From contig OX638368.1 of assembly GCA_951812925.1 (NCBI GenBank), positions 26,537,187 to 26,601,186 of the forward strand: 64,000 bases of DNA, read 5' to 3'. The position numbers and the translations under genes are program-made. Positions within the stretch are counted from its first letter, which is position 1. Every line of letters starts with the position of its first letter. Positions 32,201 to 40,200 of this stretch are shown here, piece by piece. This stretch comes from Calliopum simillimum (lineage: Eukaryota; Arthropoda; Insecta; Diptera; Lauxaniidae). The notes beneath the pieces were generated by a model. The model saw nothing but the letters and a program-made list of their open reading frames with translations, was not told where the DNA came from and did no database searches.

Positions 32201-34083
32201 TTTGTTTTCAAATGGGCTGTGTCACTTTGTGGTCGAATTTCGGCCACAAGGCAAACCTAGTCAAAAATTATTGTTGTATTTATTAATATTGCCAAAATAT
32301 GGCAATTTCAAATTTCGGAATATGTGGGAGGTGTGCGTATCTTTAACCCGCTCACGCCTTGATACTACCAATTTTCGCTCAAATGCCAAATATTATTTTT
32401 GTACTTCAAATATTCACGATGTTATGGAAATTTTAAGGGCCATATGGGGGGTGGGCGAATCCTGGACCCGATCACGCCCATTTTCAAGTAATGTTTAGAT
32501 GCTACCAATACTATTTCAGATATCGAATTTTATTGATGTTCTTTAGGGGTATTTTAGTGCACGAATTTTGGATTTTAATACTTGACACCCCTCAATTTTG
32601 TGAGGTTGAAAAAAAAAAATGAGTTTGCAAAAAAAATTTTTAGGGTGGGGTGAGGGTAAGAAATAGCGCATCGAGGTCAAAGATGAGAGAAAAGGAGAAA
32701 CAATTTACTTACAGCCCTACAAGAGGGGCCACCTCTAAGGGGTTCAAATGTATGACCGACCCACATTATTTTTTCTCCCCCAACATTTTTACCAAGCATA
32801 CCTACCTCTTATCTCTTATCCCTAAGGGGGCTTCCATACAAAATTGACATTTTTAGGAAATCGGCCTCTATCACTCCCAGGGTGCCCCTAGAACGGTCAA
32901 ATGTATGGCTGGCCCCTAATATTTTGTCCTCCGCAACATTTTTTCCCACCATACTTAACCTCTAGCTCTTTAGGGGGCTCCCATACGAAATTGACGTCAT
33001 GGACATAAAAAATATAGAAAGGAAATCGTCAAACAGGTCCATAACTGCCCAGGAGTCTCTTCTAGAGGCGTCAAATATATGACCGACCCCCATTATCCTC
33101 CTCCAAAGTTTCACAGCTTACCATCCCCCTATTTCCAATCCTTAAAGGGGCTCCCATACAAAGTTACGTTTTTTTTTTAAAAACTGCCCCCACTGCCCTA
33201 ACTGGACCATATGTACCCCTAGAAGGGTCAAATGTGTGACCGACCCCCATTATTTCAAGGAAAATTCATAAAAAAAATTGTATGGCAGCCCCTTTCAGGG
33301 TTGAAATAGGGGGTAAGTGTGTTGGGGAAAAATATAGGTCGCAAAACAATAATGGGGGTCGGTCATACATTTGAACCTTCTAGGACTACCCGTGGGCCAG
33401 TTAGGGCAGTGGGGGCATTTTATATAAAAACAGTAACTTTGTATGGGAGCCCCCTTAAGGATTGGAAATAGGGGGTAGGTATGCTGAGAAAAAACTTTGG
33501 AGGGGCTAATAGGGGTCGGTCATATATTTGACTCCTCTAGGAGTGACTCCTAAGCAGTTATGGGCTTATTTGACGATTTCCTTTCCATATTTTTCATGTC
33601 TATGACATCTATTTTGTATGTGAGTCCCCTAAAGAGTCAGAGATAGAGGGTAAGTATGCTGGGCAAAAATGTTGGGGTAGAAAAAATATTAGGGACCAGT
33701 CATACATTTGACCCTTCTATGGGTTGTTACTGTTCCTGTACCAGTGTGATCAATATGTGACGCTCGATAAAATTGAGAAAATCAATTAAACAAAAACTCA
33801 CCGTTTTTCTTCCGCCATTGCTACTGCTACTACCATTGTGGCCATTTGTCGCAGATCCTGAGGATCCAGTTGATGTTGACATTTCACCATTCAGCATATC
33901 CTTATCCATTATGTTGTCACTGTTGCCACTGTTGCTATCATCCATATATTCGTCGTCGATATGTGTTGTTGCTGTTGTTGTCGCTGCTATATCGCTGTTA
34001 TCTAATGGTATCGTCGTTGTTGTTGTAGTTGTTGTCGCTGTTGCTGTTGGCGAAGTAACACTTCGCTCACATTCTGTAGGCAT
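10199..34083 (-). CDS. Five-exon gene for a 1601-residue low-complexity scaffold-like protein
   Basis: The coding exons are 34083-33802, 28877-28671, 21940-21798, 21644-21488 and 14215-10199 (282+207+143+157+4017 = 4806 nt including TAA). All four introns have GT/AG ends with good context: donors ACG/gtgagt, AAT/gtaagt, ACG/gtaagt and ATG/gtgagt, and acceptors ending tttacag, tttcag, ttacag and tttcag. The reading frame stays open across every junction, including the phase-2 junction between exons 3 and 4. The ATG at 34083 has an in-frame TAA upstream at about 34156-34158, so it is a natural start for this isoform. The protein is Ser/Thr/Pro/Gln-rich with a charged helical block around residues 140-215 and no signal peptide or membrane segment, so it is probably cytoplasmic. 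The block weakly recalls LMO7/LIMCH1-type proteins (smallish in flies). That is inference: no LIM or calponin domain is seen, and isoforms with other ends may exist. Confidence 0.85.
15480..15955 (+). repeat. Family E repeat (ATGGCGG motif units)
   Basis: Repeated phrases of the form CA(A/T)(A/G)ATGGC(G/A)G followed by AAATTTGG and GGTTTTTGG recur at about 110-120 bp spacing. The same units occur inverted at 28095-28310 and at 36680-37260. No coding content despite the frequent ATGG. Confidence 0.5.
15975..16645 (-). repeat. Copy C2 of the foldback-related repeat, single arm
   Basis: Read on the minus strand it matches 1181-1790 along its full length. Shared landmarks are GCAATCCACGCCAAG, ATACAGGGTGTTGAA, CTAAGTTACTGGTCCC and TTTATAAGCTTTAAAATGA. 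The opposing second arm seen at 1845-2115 is missing, so this copy shows the unit before inversion or after arm loss. Confidence 0.6.
16870..18440 (+). repeat. Family B GGGCGTGGC-motif element with internal 424-bp tandem duplication
   Basis: AAAAAGTGGGCGTGGCA recurs at about 17276, 17699 and 18123. The segment from CTTGTATGGGAGGTTCCACG (17412) reappears at 17836, giving a tandem period of about 424 bp. It ends in GCCCGTTCCGAACAAACATA and ATCTCGTATAAGAAG. A partial inverted copy fills 1-527. The short ORFs inside are not conserved between the two units. Confidence 0.6.
19648..19872. repeat. 225-bp hairpin element with about 90-bp arms
   Basis: The left arm (about 19649-19737: CCAAAGCTCAAAGTACAGCG, GACTATTTGTTCGATTTTC) and the right arm (about 19785-19872) are near-perfect inverted copies, including CATGCTGACTATTTG / CAAATAGTCAGCATG. 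The spacer is about 45 bp. The short ORF starting at 19816 merely reads through the right arm. Related sequence lies at 7300-7345. Confidence 0.6.
20330..21010 (+). repeat. Degenerate tandem array, about 250-bp unit
   Basis: Units starting at TTTCAGAG(C/T)A lie at about 20350, 20599 and 20877. Each has TTTTAACCCCCTTG(C/G)AGG or an equivalent GGGGG/CCCCC block, GTTAGGGG(A/G)TAC and a half-unit with GGGGGCTAT(A/T)AGGGGG. The array has roughly three copies and each unit looks internally duplicated (about 120 bp). No coding content. Confidence 0.55.
21488..21644 (-). CDS. Coding exon 4 (residues 211-263)
   Basis: The exon is 157 nt and separated from exon 3 by a 153-bp intron, the only short intron in the gene. 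The first T completes the split Arg codon, followed by GERAPRIGRAKLASLAVYN and an acidic/serine-rich tract (EDESNDLSDLGIGTSS, SEDYDNNSVM). It ends in phase 0 at ATG/gtgagt. The small intron and the shared frame tie exons 3 and 4 together as one module. The tract looks like a phosphoregulated linker. Confidence 0.8.
21645..21797 (-). other. Intron 3 (153 bp)
   Basis: This short phase-2 intron between exons 3 and 4 runs gtaagtgacg to ttacag. It is repeat-free, unlike the other introns. Confidence 0.75.
21798..21940 (-). CDS. Coding exon 3 (residues 164-211), charged conserved-looking block
   Basis: The exon is 143 nt, entered in phase 0 after tttttcag and leaving two bases of a split Arg codon at gtaagt. 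It encodes NLDNWKSSRRKRVEHI, a helical stretch with DRVVEVKKLELEEHD, then basic RRKSKTFSEMIEER. There is no low complexity, and a Trp plus alternating basic and acidic residues suggest a folded or coiled element. This is the most family-diagnostic piece of the protein. It reminds me of the Trp-containing region of LMO7/LIMCH1 proteins, but I could not run a profile search. The RRKS and KSKTFS motifs are plausible basophilic kinase sites. Confidence 0.8.
22440..22835 (+). pseudogene. Second decayed mariner transposase fragment
   Basis: Across frameshifts the plus strand gives INFLTKQGKSVQTILKEM, then DDPRPGRSIKITTPEIIQKF, then LKKAQIVVGVSDTGIFKTL and HDNLVMTKVNA before a stop near 22833. This is the order of the two N-terminal helix-turn-helix domains joined by the GRP linker in mariner transposases. 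The catalytic domain is absent: the match stops where family A sequence begins. At least two frameshifts and several stops make it inactive. It is a different lineage from the copy at 8.1 kb. Confidence 0.8.
22845..23610 (+). repeat. Family A element, copy 1
   Basis: It starts with GTCTGGCCAAAAATTAAATACCCT and ends with CTTGGTGTAGGGTATAAAA. It carries TGGGAGGTGCCA, TGTATGGGCGGTAG, GACGGAGGCAGCGTACCA, GACAGACAGACATA and the CACGCCTC block. The same order occurs at 35130, 44905 and (shorter) 48230. It abuts the mariner relic and is interrupted by a hairpin at 23309-23428. No ORF is shared among copies. Confidence 0.6.
23309..23428. repeat. 120-bp hairpin nested in family A copy
   Basis: CCTTAAAAGGTGTAAAGGCC, TCGAAAACCTCGTAAACTCG on the left is matched inverted by CGAGTTTACAAAGTTTTCGA, GGCCTTTACACGTTTTAAGG on the right. 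Other family A copies lack this segment at the same point, so it is an insertion. Confidence 0.6.
24280..24780. repeat. Diverged foldback-related repeat (family C-like)
   Basis: ATGCTTAGAATCGTCCAA at about 24389 and its inverted counterpart TTGAACGATTCTAAGCAT at about 24669 face each other, with CGTTCGGAAAAACGG and CCGTTTTTCCGACCG further out. This core is shared with the arms at 1.7, 1.87, 16.08 and 36.19 kb. Confidence 0.45.
26870..27765 (+). repeat. Degenerate T-rich minisatellite
   Basis: Irregular repeats of the phrase GATATTTTGGATGTTTTTCGATA followed by CTTTTGGACTTTTACC are spaced roughly 40-75 bp over about 900 bp. Overlapping ORFs of 80-100 codons rich in Phe, Tyr and Arg-Cys-Phe repeats result from the periodicity and are not genes. 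Confidence 0.65.
27766..28080 (+). repeat. Family H repeat, copy 1
   Basis: It begins with AAACTAGAATCGCCCAGTGATCAAAATTC, read in parts, and contains AATAATTTTGGTACTTTTTGG, TTTATCATCCCTGGTA and TTTAACTTTGTGCACATCTGC. An inverted copy spans about 56110-56430 and a partial one 49310-49460. Confidence 0.5.
28095..28310 (-). repeat. Family E repeat, inverted copy
   Basis: ATCAGCGACCCCAAAAACTCC at about 28100 and AAGCGACCCAAAAAACGCC at about 28228 mark two units about 125 bp apart, with GTCCGCCATATTG between them. It is the reverse-oriented relative of 15480-15955. Confidence 0.5.
28311..28642 (+). mobile_element. Helitron-like 3' terminus
   Basis: The end reads ACCCGAGCAACGCCGGGT, AAAAAAGCTAG, T: a short GC-rich hairpin (ACCCG/CGGGT) followed by about 8 nt and CTAG immediately before a T. 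This is the classic Helitron 3' architecture. The left boundary is not resolved, no helicase is present, and I use the neighbouring repeat edge as an outer limit. It lies 28 nt inside intron 2 from the exon 2 donor. Confidence 0.55.
28671..28877 (-). CDS. Coding exon 2 (residues 95-163)
   Basis: The exon is 207 nt, phase 0 at both ends, with acceptor tttacag/TCC and donor AAT/gtaagt. It starts SITSPDPTAYVAK, continues with a basic and proline-rich stretch (RVTRPTPPPPSYNP) that could bind SH3 or WW domains, and then a Lys/Glu-rich amphipathic helix (QLKKAEEVKKIKEIKKEE) likely to form a coiled coil. GC and codon use are clearly higher than in the surrounding intron. It can be joined either to exon 1 or to the candidate exon at 47 kb. 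A Helitron-like 3' end lies only 28 nt past its donor. Confidence 0.8.
30827..30900 (+). pseudogene. tRNA-derived relic (tRNA pseudogene or SINE head)
   Basis: GTTAGCTCAGTTGATAAG (A box) and GGTTCGATTCG (B box) are 44 bp apart, with CTCATAA between them where an anticodon loop would lie, resembling elongator tRNA-Met. Acceptor and T stems do not pair and the anticodon stem is poor, so this is not a functional tRNA. It is followed by AACCTTATTTTTTTTT, a possible pol III terminator. Confidence 0.5.
32040..32520 (+). repeat. GGGCGTGGC-class diverged repeat
   Basis: It carries GTAAGTGGGCGATGACACG, then TTCATCGATTTTCATCAAATTCGGTATGG (read in parts) and three loosely repeated phrases with TGGG(A/C)G or GTGGGCG and C(C/A)CGCTCACGCC/CCCGATCACGCC. 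It has the style of families A and B but no close copy in the window. Confidence 0.35.
32690..33723. repeat. Giant foldback of about 200-bp tandem units
   Basis: Arms at about 32880-33255 and 33345-33723 are inverted around a centre near 33300. CTAGAAGGGTCAAATG/CATTTGAACCTTCTAG, CACTGCCCTAACTGG/CCAGTTAGGGCAGTG, GACCGACCCCCATTAT/ATAATGGGGGTCGGTC and CTCCCATACAAAGTTAC/GTAACTTTGTATGGGAG pair at matching distances. Each arm is made of units with (G/A)ACCGACCCCCAT, CCC(C/T)TATTTCC and AAGGGG(G)CTCCCATAC. An unpaired outer unit lies at 32700-32880, and a diverged relative at 41430-41680. Confidence 0.7.
33802..34083 (-). CDS. Coding exon 1 (residues 1-94)
   Basis: This exon begins with ATG and encodes MPTECERSVTSP followed by a Thr/Ala-rich run, an acidic Asp/Ser/Asn stretch (HIDDEYMDDSNSGNSD) and a Ser/Gly/Asn-rich tail ending in GGRKT. 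It looks intrinsically disordered throughout. It ends in phase 0 at ACG followed by gtgagt, and the frame meets a stop soon after the donor if unspliced. An in-frame TAA about 75 nt upstream of the ATG argues that the start is here and that the upstream sequence is untranslated. The opposite strand is also open for 133 codons only because of the GTT/GCT repeats; that ORF is a shadow. Confidence 0.78.
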
Positions 34084-34800
34084 TCTAACTGCGCCCTCTG
34101 CTGCTGTTGCTGTACATAAGGCGGAACATACAGCAGCAATAAATTGTTGTTTTTTTTATTTTAAATTAAAATAATAACAGCTACTTTTATTTGCTATTTT
34201 TGTTTGTTTATATTTTGTTTTTGTTGTTATATCGTTAAATTGACTTTGGTTAAAATTTCGTTGTTGTTATTGTTTTATTGCATGATAAAATTTAAAACAT
34301 TTTTCTTTTTGTTGTTAATATTTTTTATTTTAAATTTTTTGGTACTTTGCTTGTTGTTTTTTCGCTAAGTGAATTTTTGCATGTACAGTGTTGCCTACGC
34401 ACATTTCAATTTATTGCCCTTTTAGAGTTGTCGTTTAAGCATTTTGGTGTCAATTTTCAATGCTGCAAGAGGAAGAAAAAACATTTTAAATTAAAAAAAG
34501 TGAATTTTATAGATTTTTTTTTTTTTGATAAAATTAAGAGAAACAAAAAGTTTGGAATCTTTAAGTTGCTCTGTGTTGTTGTCGTTTTTTGTGTGTGGGG
34601 GGTCTTAATGGACTATCATTTTGTTTTGTGTCACTCTGCAGAATGTGTCAAACTAAAATCATTTTAATGTTGCTTTTAAAAAAATATTATCGCTGATTTC
34701 ACACTTTTGTTTTTGTTTTTAATTTATTAATCTTTTGATGTGTTGAACCAACCACCGAAACATTAATGATTGAAACGACCTTTAACGCAGAGAGAATTTG
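34084..34800 (-). other. 5' leader / upstream region of exon 1
   Basis: This stretch directly precedes the ATG on the minus strand. It contains CAG/CAA-rich leader sequence just before the start and then long CAA/AAC- and A-rich tracts (GTT-rich on the plus strand), typical of long fly 5' UTRs or proximal promoter DNA. I cannot place a transcription start. No TATA box with convincing spacing stands out. Confidence 0.35.
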
Positions 34801-35129
34801 TTATTTAACCTAAATTTTTTTGTTATATCAATAAATCAGTTTTTCTGATATTGTAGATGTGTATCAAATAGTTTAATTGTATTCATAGTTTATTAAAATT
34901 TACTAATAATACTAATGTATCGATATCTGAAACTAATGCACGCTTCCGGATTTGAAATTGAACTTCAAAGCAAGCGCATTCCTAATTTAATCCTCCGTTT
35001 AAGGGATTACCTCTAAGTAAGGATGTAAGTCTTACTTTGTGGTTTGACAGATCGCATATTACTTTTGTTGGTGGTTTTATTCTTTTTACTCTTTTGCCTA
35101 TAACTTTTTTACAGTCAGAGAAAGGCAAA

Positions 35130-35945
35130 GACATAGCATAATATAAAACTAGTAAGGGTGTAACTTTTGGCCTGGCCAAAAAATAAATACCCTACACTGC
35201 AGTATTTTGAAGCTTTTGCTTAGAAAAAAGGTGCCACGCCCTCTTGTCCGAGTGCGTCTAGTTTAAGCTTAGAGGGTGCATTTATAGTCCTTAGTATTTG
35301 AGTAAAATTTAGTTGGATTATCACAAAAAACTTTTCAGTATAGCATTTTGAAACTTTGCTTATATGGGAGGTGCCACGCCCCATTGTCTGAATTCACCCA
35401 ATTCTTGTTGAGATCTTTCAATTATAATTTTTAGTATCTGAGTCAAATTTGGTTCGAATATATCAAAAAACGTTTTCAGTATAGCGTTTTGAAGCTTTTG
35501 TTTATATGGGAGGTGCCACGCCCTCTTGTCCAAATTCGCCTTGTTTTTTTTAGAACTTGCGCTTACAATTCGTAGTATTTATATGTGTATTTTGGTTGCA
35601 TTTTCGTGAAAAATACTCCTAAAATTCCATTTTGAATATATATTTTGTATGGGCGGTAGGCGTGTCCGTTGACCGATTTCGCTCATTTCCAATCCTCCGA
35701 GCTATCTTTGATGACGAAGGCTGTGCACCAAATTTCATTGAATTATCTTGCTTAGTTTTCCCAAAAAGTGTATTTCCACACACAGCTAGCAAGCCAGCCA
35801 CCCAGCCAGCCAGACAGACGGACATGGCTATATCGACTCAGGAGGTGACGCTGATTAAGAATATATATACTTTTCTATATCTGCCACGCCTCCTTCTGTG
35901 CGTTACAAACGGAATATACCCTGGGTGTAGGGTATAACAAGTATA
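35130..35945 (+). repeat. Family A element, copy 2
   Basis: It starts AAAACTAGTAAGGGTGTAAC, TTGGCCTGGCCAAAAAATAA, ATACCCTACACTGCAG and ends CCTGGGTGTAGGGTATAAC. It has three tandem blocks containing TTATATGGGAGGTGCCACGC at about 130-160 bp spacing, then TGTATGGGCGGTAGGCGTG, a CCAGCCAGACAGACGG patch and CTGCCACGCCTCCTTCT. The ATACCCTACAC start and GTGTAGGGTAT end are inverted. Overlapping short ORFs on both strands are not conserved genes. Confidence 0.65.
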
Positions 35946-35999
35946 TCAAATTTGCTTTGGAATGCTTTAATTTTTGTTATGTTAAAAAATTTACCAAAA

Positions 36000-36270
36000 T
36001 ATCGAGCATAGAAATTTTGTTTAAACGGACGGAAAAATAGTTTTTACTCTAAACCAAGGCTTCTCACGAAAAAAGTATAATGCTTGTGAATTTTTTTCAG
36101 AAAACTTTATTTTATCAATTTTTGAGAAATTATAAAATGTCCCCGAAAATTCTGAAAAAACCATATGTATTCCTTGAACAATTTTAAGCATTTTTTGTCT
36201 GATAAATTTTTTCGTAAGACGCCTTAGTTTTGAGTAAAAACTGATTTTCCGACGATGTATTGGAATTTGA
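36000..36270. repeat. Small foldback, family C-like
   Basis: ACGGACGGAAAAATAGTTTT and AGTAAAAACTGATTTTCCG face each other, with TCTCACGAAAAAAG and TTTTTTCGTAAGACG nearer the centre. It is shorter and more diverged than the 1.5-kb copy. Confidence 0.4.
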
Positions 36271-36679
36271 AATTTTTGGGTTTTTTTCTTAAATTTATTG
36301 TTTTTGCCCTTTTAACTGTTGGAAATGTTGGAATATGATCCTCTTTGTTCATTTCAGTGGTCAGAAAAATTCTCTGTGCCTAAAATACACATCTTGTTAG
36401 GATACAAAGTTGACCTATTCTTGAGAAGAATTTTTTTTTTAAAATATAAAGCGCCTCAGTAAATAAGTTGAGAAAATGGCATCGGTTAATCTCTTTGCAA
36501 TGCAATGAAATGAAATCTCTCAGGTAGGTTCGTTTAATATGATACTCAATTCCAGAGCATTTTGTCCCATTTAGAGTTTATATAAAGAGGCAACTATTTT
36601 GTAAAAATTATACACACAAAAAAATTTATTGAAGCAGTTTTTAATATGACAAATGGTCTTGAACCCGCAGAAACCCGTC

Positions 36680-37265
36680 TAATTTCCATATTCATCGTAT
36701 TCAGGGTATATTTTTCTACAAACCTTTAAAAAAGTTAGCTGCTCCGAGATGACCCCGGAGAAAATTATTAGAGCTTTTGTAAAGTATTTTACATTTTTTC
36801 CGTCATTTGTTATAAAAATTAATTTCATACACTTAATCAGCGACCTTAAAAACTCCAATATACTGTCTTCTTGTTGTTCAATGAAGTTTTGCACTAAGCG
36901 GTCAGCCATTTTTCTTTTCGAAAAATGGATTTCAGAGCAGTGGCGGATCCAAGGGGGGGCGATCGGCCCCCCTCTCTAACTAACTACATTTTTTTAAAAT
37001 TATATGTATAAATTTTAAAAACATTCTGTTACTATCTAAAAATGTAGTCAATCGCCCCCCCCCCCCTCTTGACAATGTTGTATCCGCCACTGTTTCATAG
37101 TCGTTATAAGCAACATAAGAAGCTCCAACAAACCAACTTTGGTGGGGATAGCTGCAGCTTAGCATTATTTTGTCTACCATTATGGAGCCGCCATTTTGGT
37201 TTTTGAAAAATTGATTTCAGATTCGTAATCAGCAACATAAAAACCACGTATTATCAATTTTCAGA
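36680..37265 (-). repeat. Family E tandem units, interrupted by a MITE
   Basis: Unit starts AATCAGCGACCTTAAAAACTCC (about 36836), TAAGCAACATAAGAAGCTCC (about 37104) and AATCAGCAACATAAAAACC (about 37228) are 100-130 bp apart once the MITE is removed, matching 28095-28310. Confidence 0.5.
36938..37092. mobile_element. 155-bp hAT-type MITE with 8-bp target duplication
   Basis: The ends are CAGTGGCGGATCCAAGGGGG and CCCCCTCTTGACAATGTTGTATCCGCCACTG (read in parts): inverted repeats with a C/G block and inner AACTACATTTTT/AAAAATGTAGT. The flanks are TTTCAGAG (36930-36937) and TTTCATAG (37093-37100), an 8-bp duplication with one difference, as made by hAT transposases. The neighbouring family E unit (ATTTCAGATTCGTAATC near 37214) shows the uninterrupted site. 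There is no internal ORF, so it would depend on an enzyme supplied elsewhere. Confidence 0.8.
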
Positions 37266-40200
37266 ATTTTGGCCAGGTTGGCCAGGCACGATGGAATCAG
37301 TGATACAATCCATTTCACTGAATAGGCTACTTTTACCCGAGGCAAAAGTTTCAAATAAATATTTGCTCCGAAAAGTGCTACTTTTTCATTAAATATCTCT
37401 CTTCAAAGAATATACAAATCAGGTTGCAAGTCATTATCGACTTATCCGAAGTTAAAAAGCGAGGATCTTTGAGTGAAATCTGGTAGGCAGTATAGATCGA
37501 GAGGGTAAAGGTTGTTGGAGAACGAAATTCAAGAACCAAGAAAGTTGGGGGAGAAGAAAAATCAAAGTAATCGCATGGCATTACCAACTGGCGTAAAGTT
37601 TTACGATTTGCATGGTCTACATTAGACAGTGGGGGCGTCGCTCTGAGCGGCAAGCCAAAGATCTACAGATCTATTGTACAACAGGCCCGCAAGCCTTTGA
37701 GTGAAGTCCGAAGGTAGTTCGAACTTGAAAAATTAACAAAAAGTGTTCAAAATTATTGACAATAAATCGCATTTAAAAAAGGGAAAAAAAGGTAGGTCTA
37801 TAAATCCTTTAAAACATATTGAAATTTGGGTAAATACCAGCCAATACATATTATGACATTACTTTTTTCTCTATAAGAATTTTCAAAACGTAGTATAAAA
37901 ACAAAACTAAATATTAAATGCAAGGTAAAATGTTCAATATGCGCCGAACTAAAGTTGATCGAAGAGATAAGGTTCCTTTGGCATTTGTCCTTAGAATTGA
38001 ATGAACTTTCACATGTGAGTAAAAGTGTTACTAATAGCTTAGTTGTTGAAATTATTTTAAAGATAAATTAATGCATAAAAATATAAAAATTTTAAAGAAA
38101 ATTCGCTAGAGCAAAATAAGAAAAAAATCGGTTCTTGAAAGTGCAAACACCTCAAAAAATTAACAAATTTTGAAGTTTAAAGTGCCGCTAAAAAAATTGG
38201 GAAAGAGTAGGTTAACTGTTATTGATGCAGAATATGGCTCAGAATATTTAAAAAAAAAAAAATGCGATTTAATTTTTGCAAATACCTTATCTGGTTAAAA
38301 AGATATAGCGTTTAAATTAAAAGAAGTACTCAATAACTGAAAAGTTCCTAAAAAAGTACCTTCAAGCTCGTTGCGGAATATCTAAACGCAATTTTTTGTT
38401 GGTTCCAAAGCACTTTTTGTAATCAGCAGGATCCAAGGATTCAGAAAAGATGCGCGCACCTTGACTTTTTAACACTTTCGGATTTTGGACCACTCTAATG
38501 TATAAATATTTTGATTTTTTTTTTGTTGTTTTTTAATGGCACTACTTTGTTATACAAAAATTGTATCCACTTATTAAAGACCCCAAGGGAAAAACATGAT
38601 TTTATAAATAGATAAAAAGAAAATAATGATATATAGAATGAATGTCTGGATAATTTAGAAATTCTTTTATTATAACTATTTAGGTAAGCTGCTCCACTTT
38701 TGTAAAGAAAACCATATAATTTTTCATTCTTTTCCTATTCTATTGAAAAAGCCAACAAGTTTCATTAATTTGTTCTCTATGCAGAGTTTTTTCTTTTAAT
38801 GATTTCGGCTTGACGGTACGACAATTTAACTGTCCAAAATGACATAAAACTGTCACTGCTTTGAAAGTGATATGAAATTATAACAGCAACAACAACAATA
38901 ATATTAATAACAATATAAATTACAAAAACAAAACAATGACAATAATGACAAACGAACTTTTAAAAGAAATTTGACGTGAATTTAGCTTTAAAGCAAATCT
39001 TTAACTGAAAGATACATTTGCAGCATGCGCGTTCACTAATATTTCTTCATCGCACTACCAAGTAACAAGGTGTCACGCTGCTAATGACATTCAAATTACA
39101 AAAAAAAATAAAAAATAAAAAATTATTTAAGAAAAAAAAAAAACCAAACTCAAAGAAATGGAACGAAATCAAAAACAGAATCTTTGTGTCTAATAAATAC
39201 AAATGTTACAGTAAGGCAACACTTGCTGCTCAGCAACGAAAAAAATCTTTCACTTTTTAGTTGACCAGCGCAACCAAACAACTCAGCTGGAAACAACAAA
39301 TGGTAGCCAACCAATAAAAAAAAAAAAGAAAACAAAAAAACCAACTGTAAAAGAAAACTTTAATTTATTACTTTTTTTTTTTGAAGAAAAATTTAGATTT
39401 TGAGATAAAAACGAAAAAAAAAAAAATCAAATTAAAATGAAAGAGTTGTTTTGTGCTACAGAAAACTAAAAATAATCACCAAACTTCTAATTTCTTTCCA
39501 ACTTTTATGTCTTTTTCTTCAATCTTCTATTCGAGAGATACGTACAAGTAGCTGCCTGTATCTATCTAAGTATCATTCTATCTCGAAGCGCTAGTTGTCC
39601 ACCACAAATGCTGCTGCTGCTGCCTGCAACCACGCTGGTGTTACGCCTTGAGCGCGCGCATCATCAAACATTTGGTTCGAGTCATTAAAGTCGCGTAGTG
39701 CGCGTAAGCATCTTGCGCGGAGTTGCGTTTCTAATTAGCGCCAGCTGTGTCAGTTTGTTGTTTTCTGCTAGAATCGCTAGACATAGTCATATGTATTGTT
39801 TATTTTCAGATCTTTTTTATTTTGTACATTTAGGAATTTCTTTGTTATTTCTGCATTTTCTACATCTTTTGCTAATTTTGCTGATATCTTGCAGAGTTGT
39901 TTCTTTTGCTTTTTATTGGTGTCTTTGTCCAAGATCCTCGCGCTCTTGAAGTTTTGAAGTTTTTATGCGAAAAATACGCCATTAATTATAGCGTTTTTTC
40001 TACTTTGTTTATTTTGTTCAAGTAGTGATAAATCTGATTACTCATCACAGTAGTTATGTTTGCAAAACAAAGGCTAATGGCTTACTTACTGAGCACATTG
40101 AGCACATTCTTTACTAAACTTAATCTTTCTTTGCTGAGTTAATCCAAATGTTTTAATCAAGAGACTAAGAGGTTATTAATTAACAGAATTCATTTTGCAT

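Larger units (their letters stand above)
28878..33801 (-). other. Intron 1 (4924 bp)
   Basis: It runs from ACG/gtgagt at 33801 to tttacag at 28878. Non-repetitive sequence with a CCGACCGACCGAC and (ATC)n patch (about 29615-29656) occupies 29.0-30.4 kb. Then come a J-related end (30525), a tRNA-like relic, GGGCGTGGC-type sequence (32040-32520) and a large foldback (32690-33723). Confidence 0.7.

Noticed and set aside
33773..34174. 133-codon plus-strand ORF with Leu/Val runs
   Set aside because: It is the complement of the Thr/Ser/Asn-rich exon 1 and its CAG-rich leader. The minus strand has correct splice sites and frame continuity.
35619..35937. Overlapping sense and antisense ORFs of about 68 and 101 codons
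   Set aside because: They lie in a family A repeat. Homologous regions in other copies carry different frames and stops.
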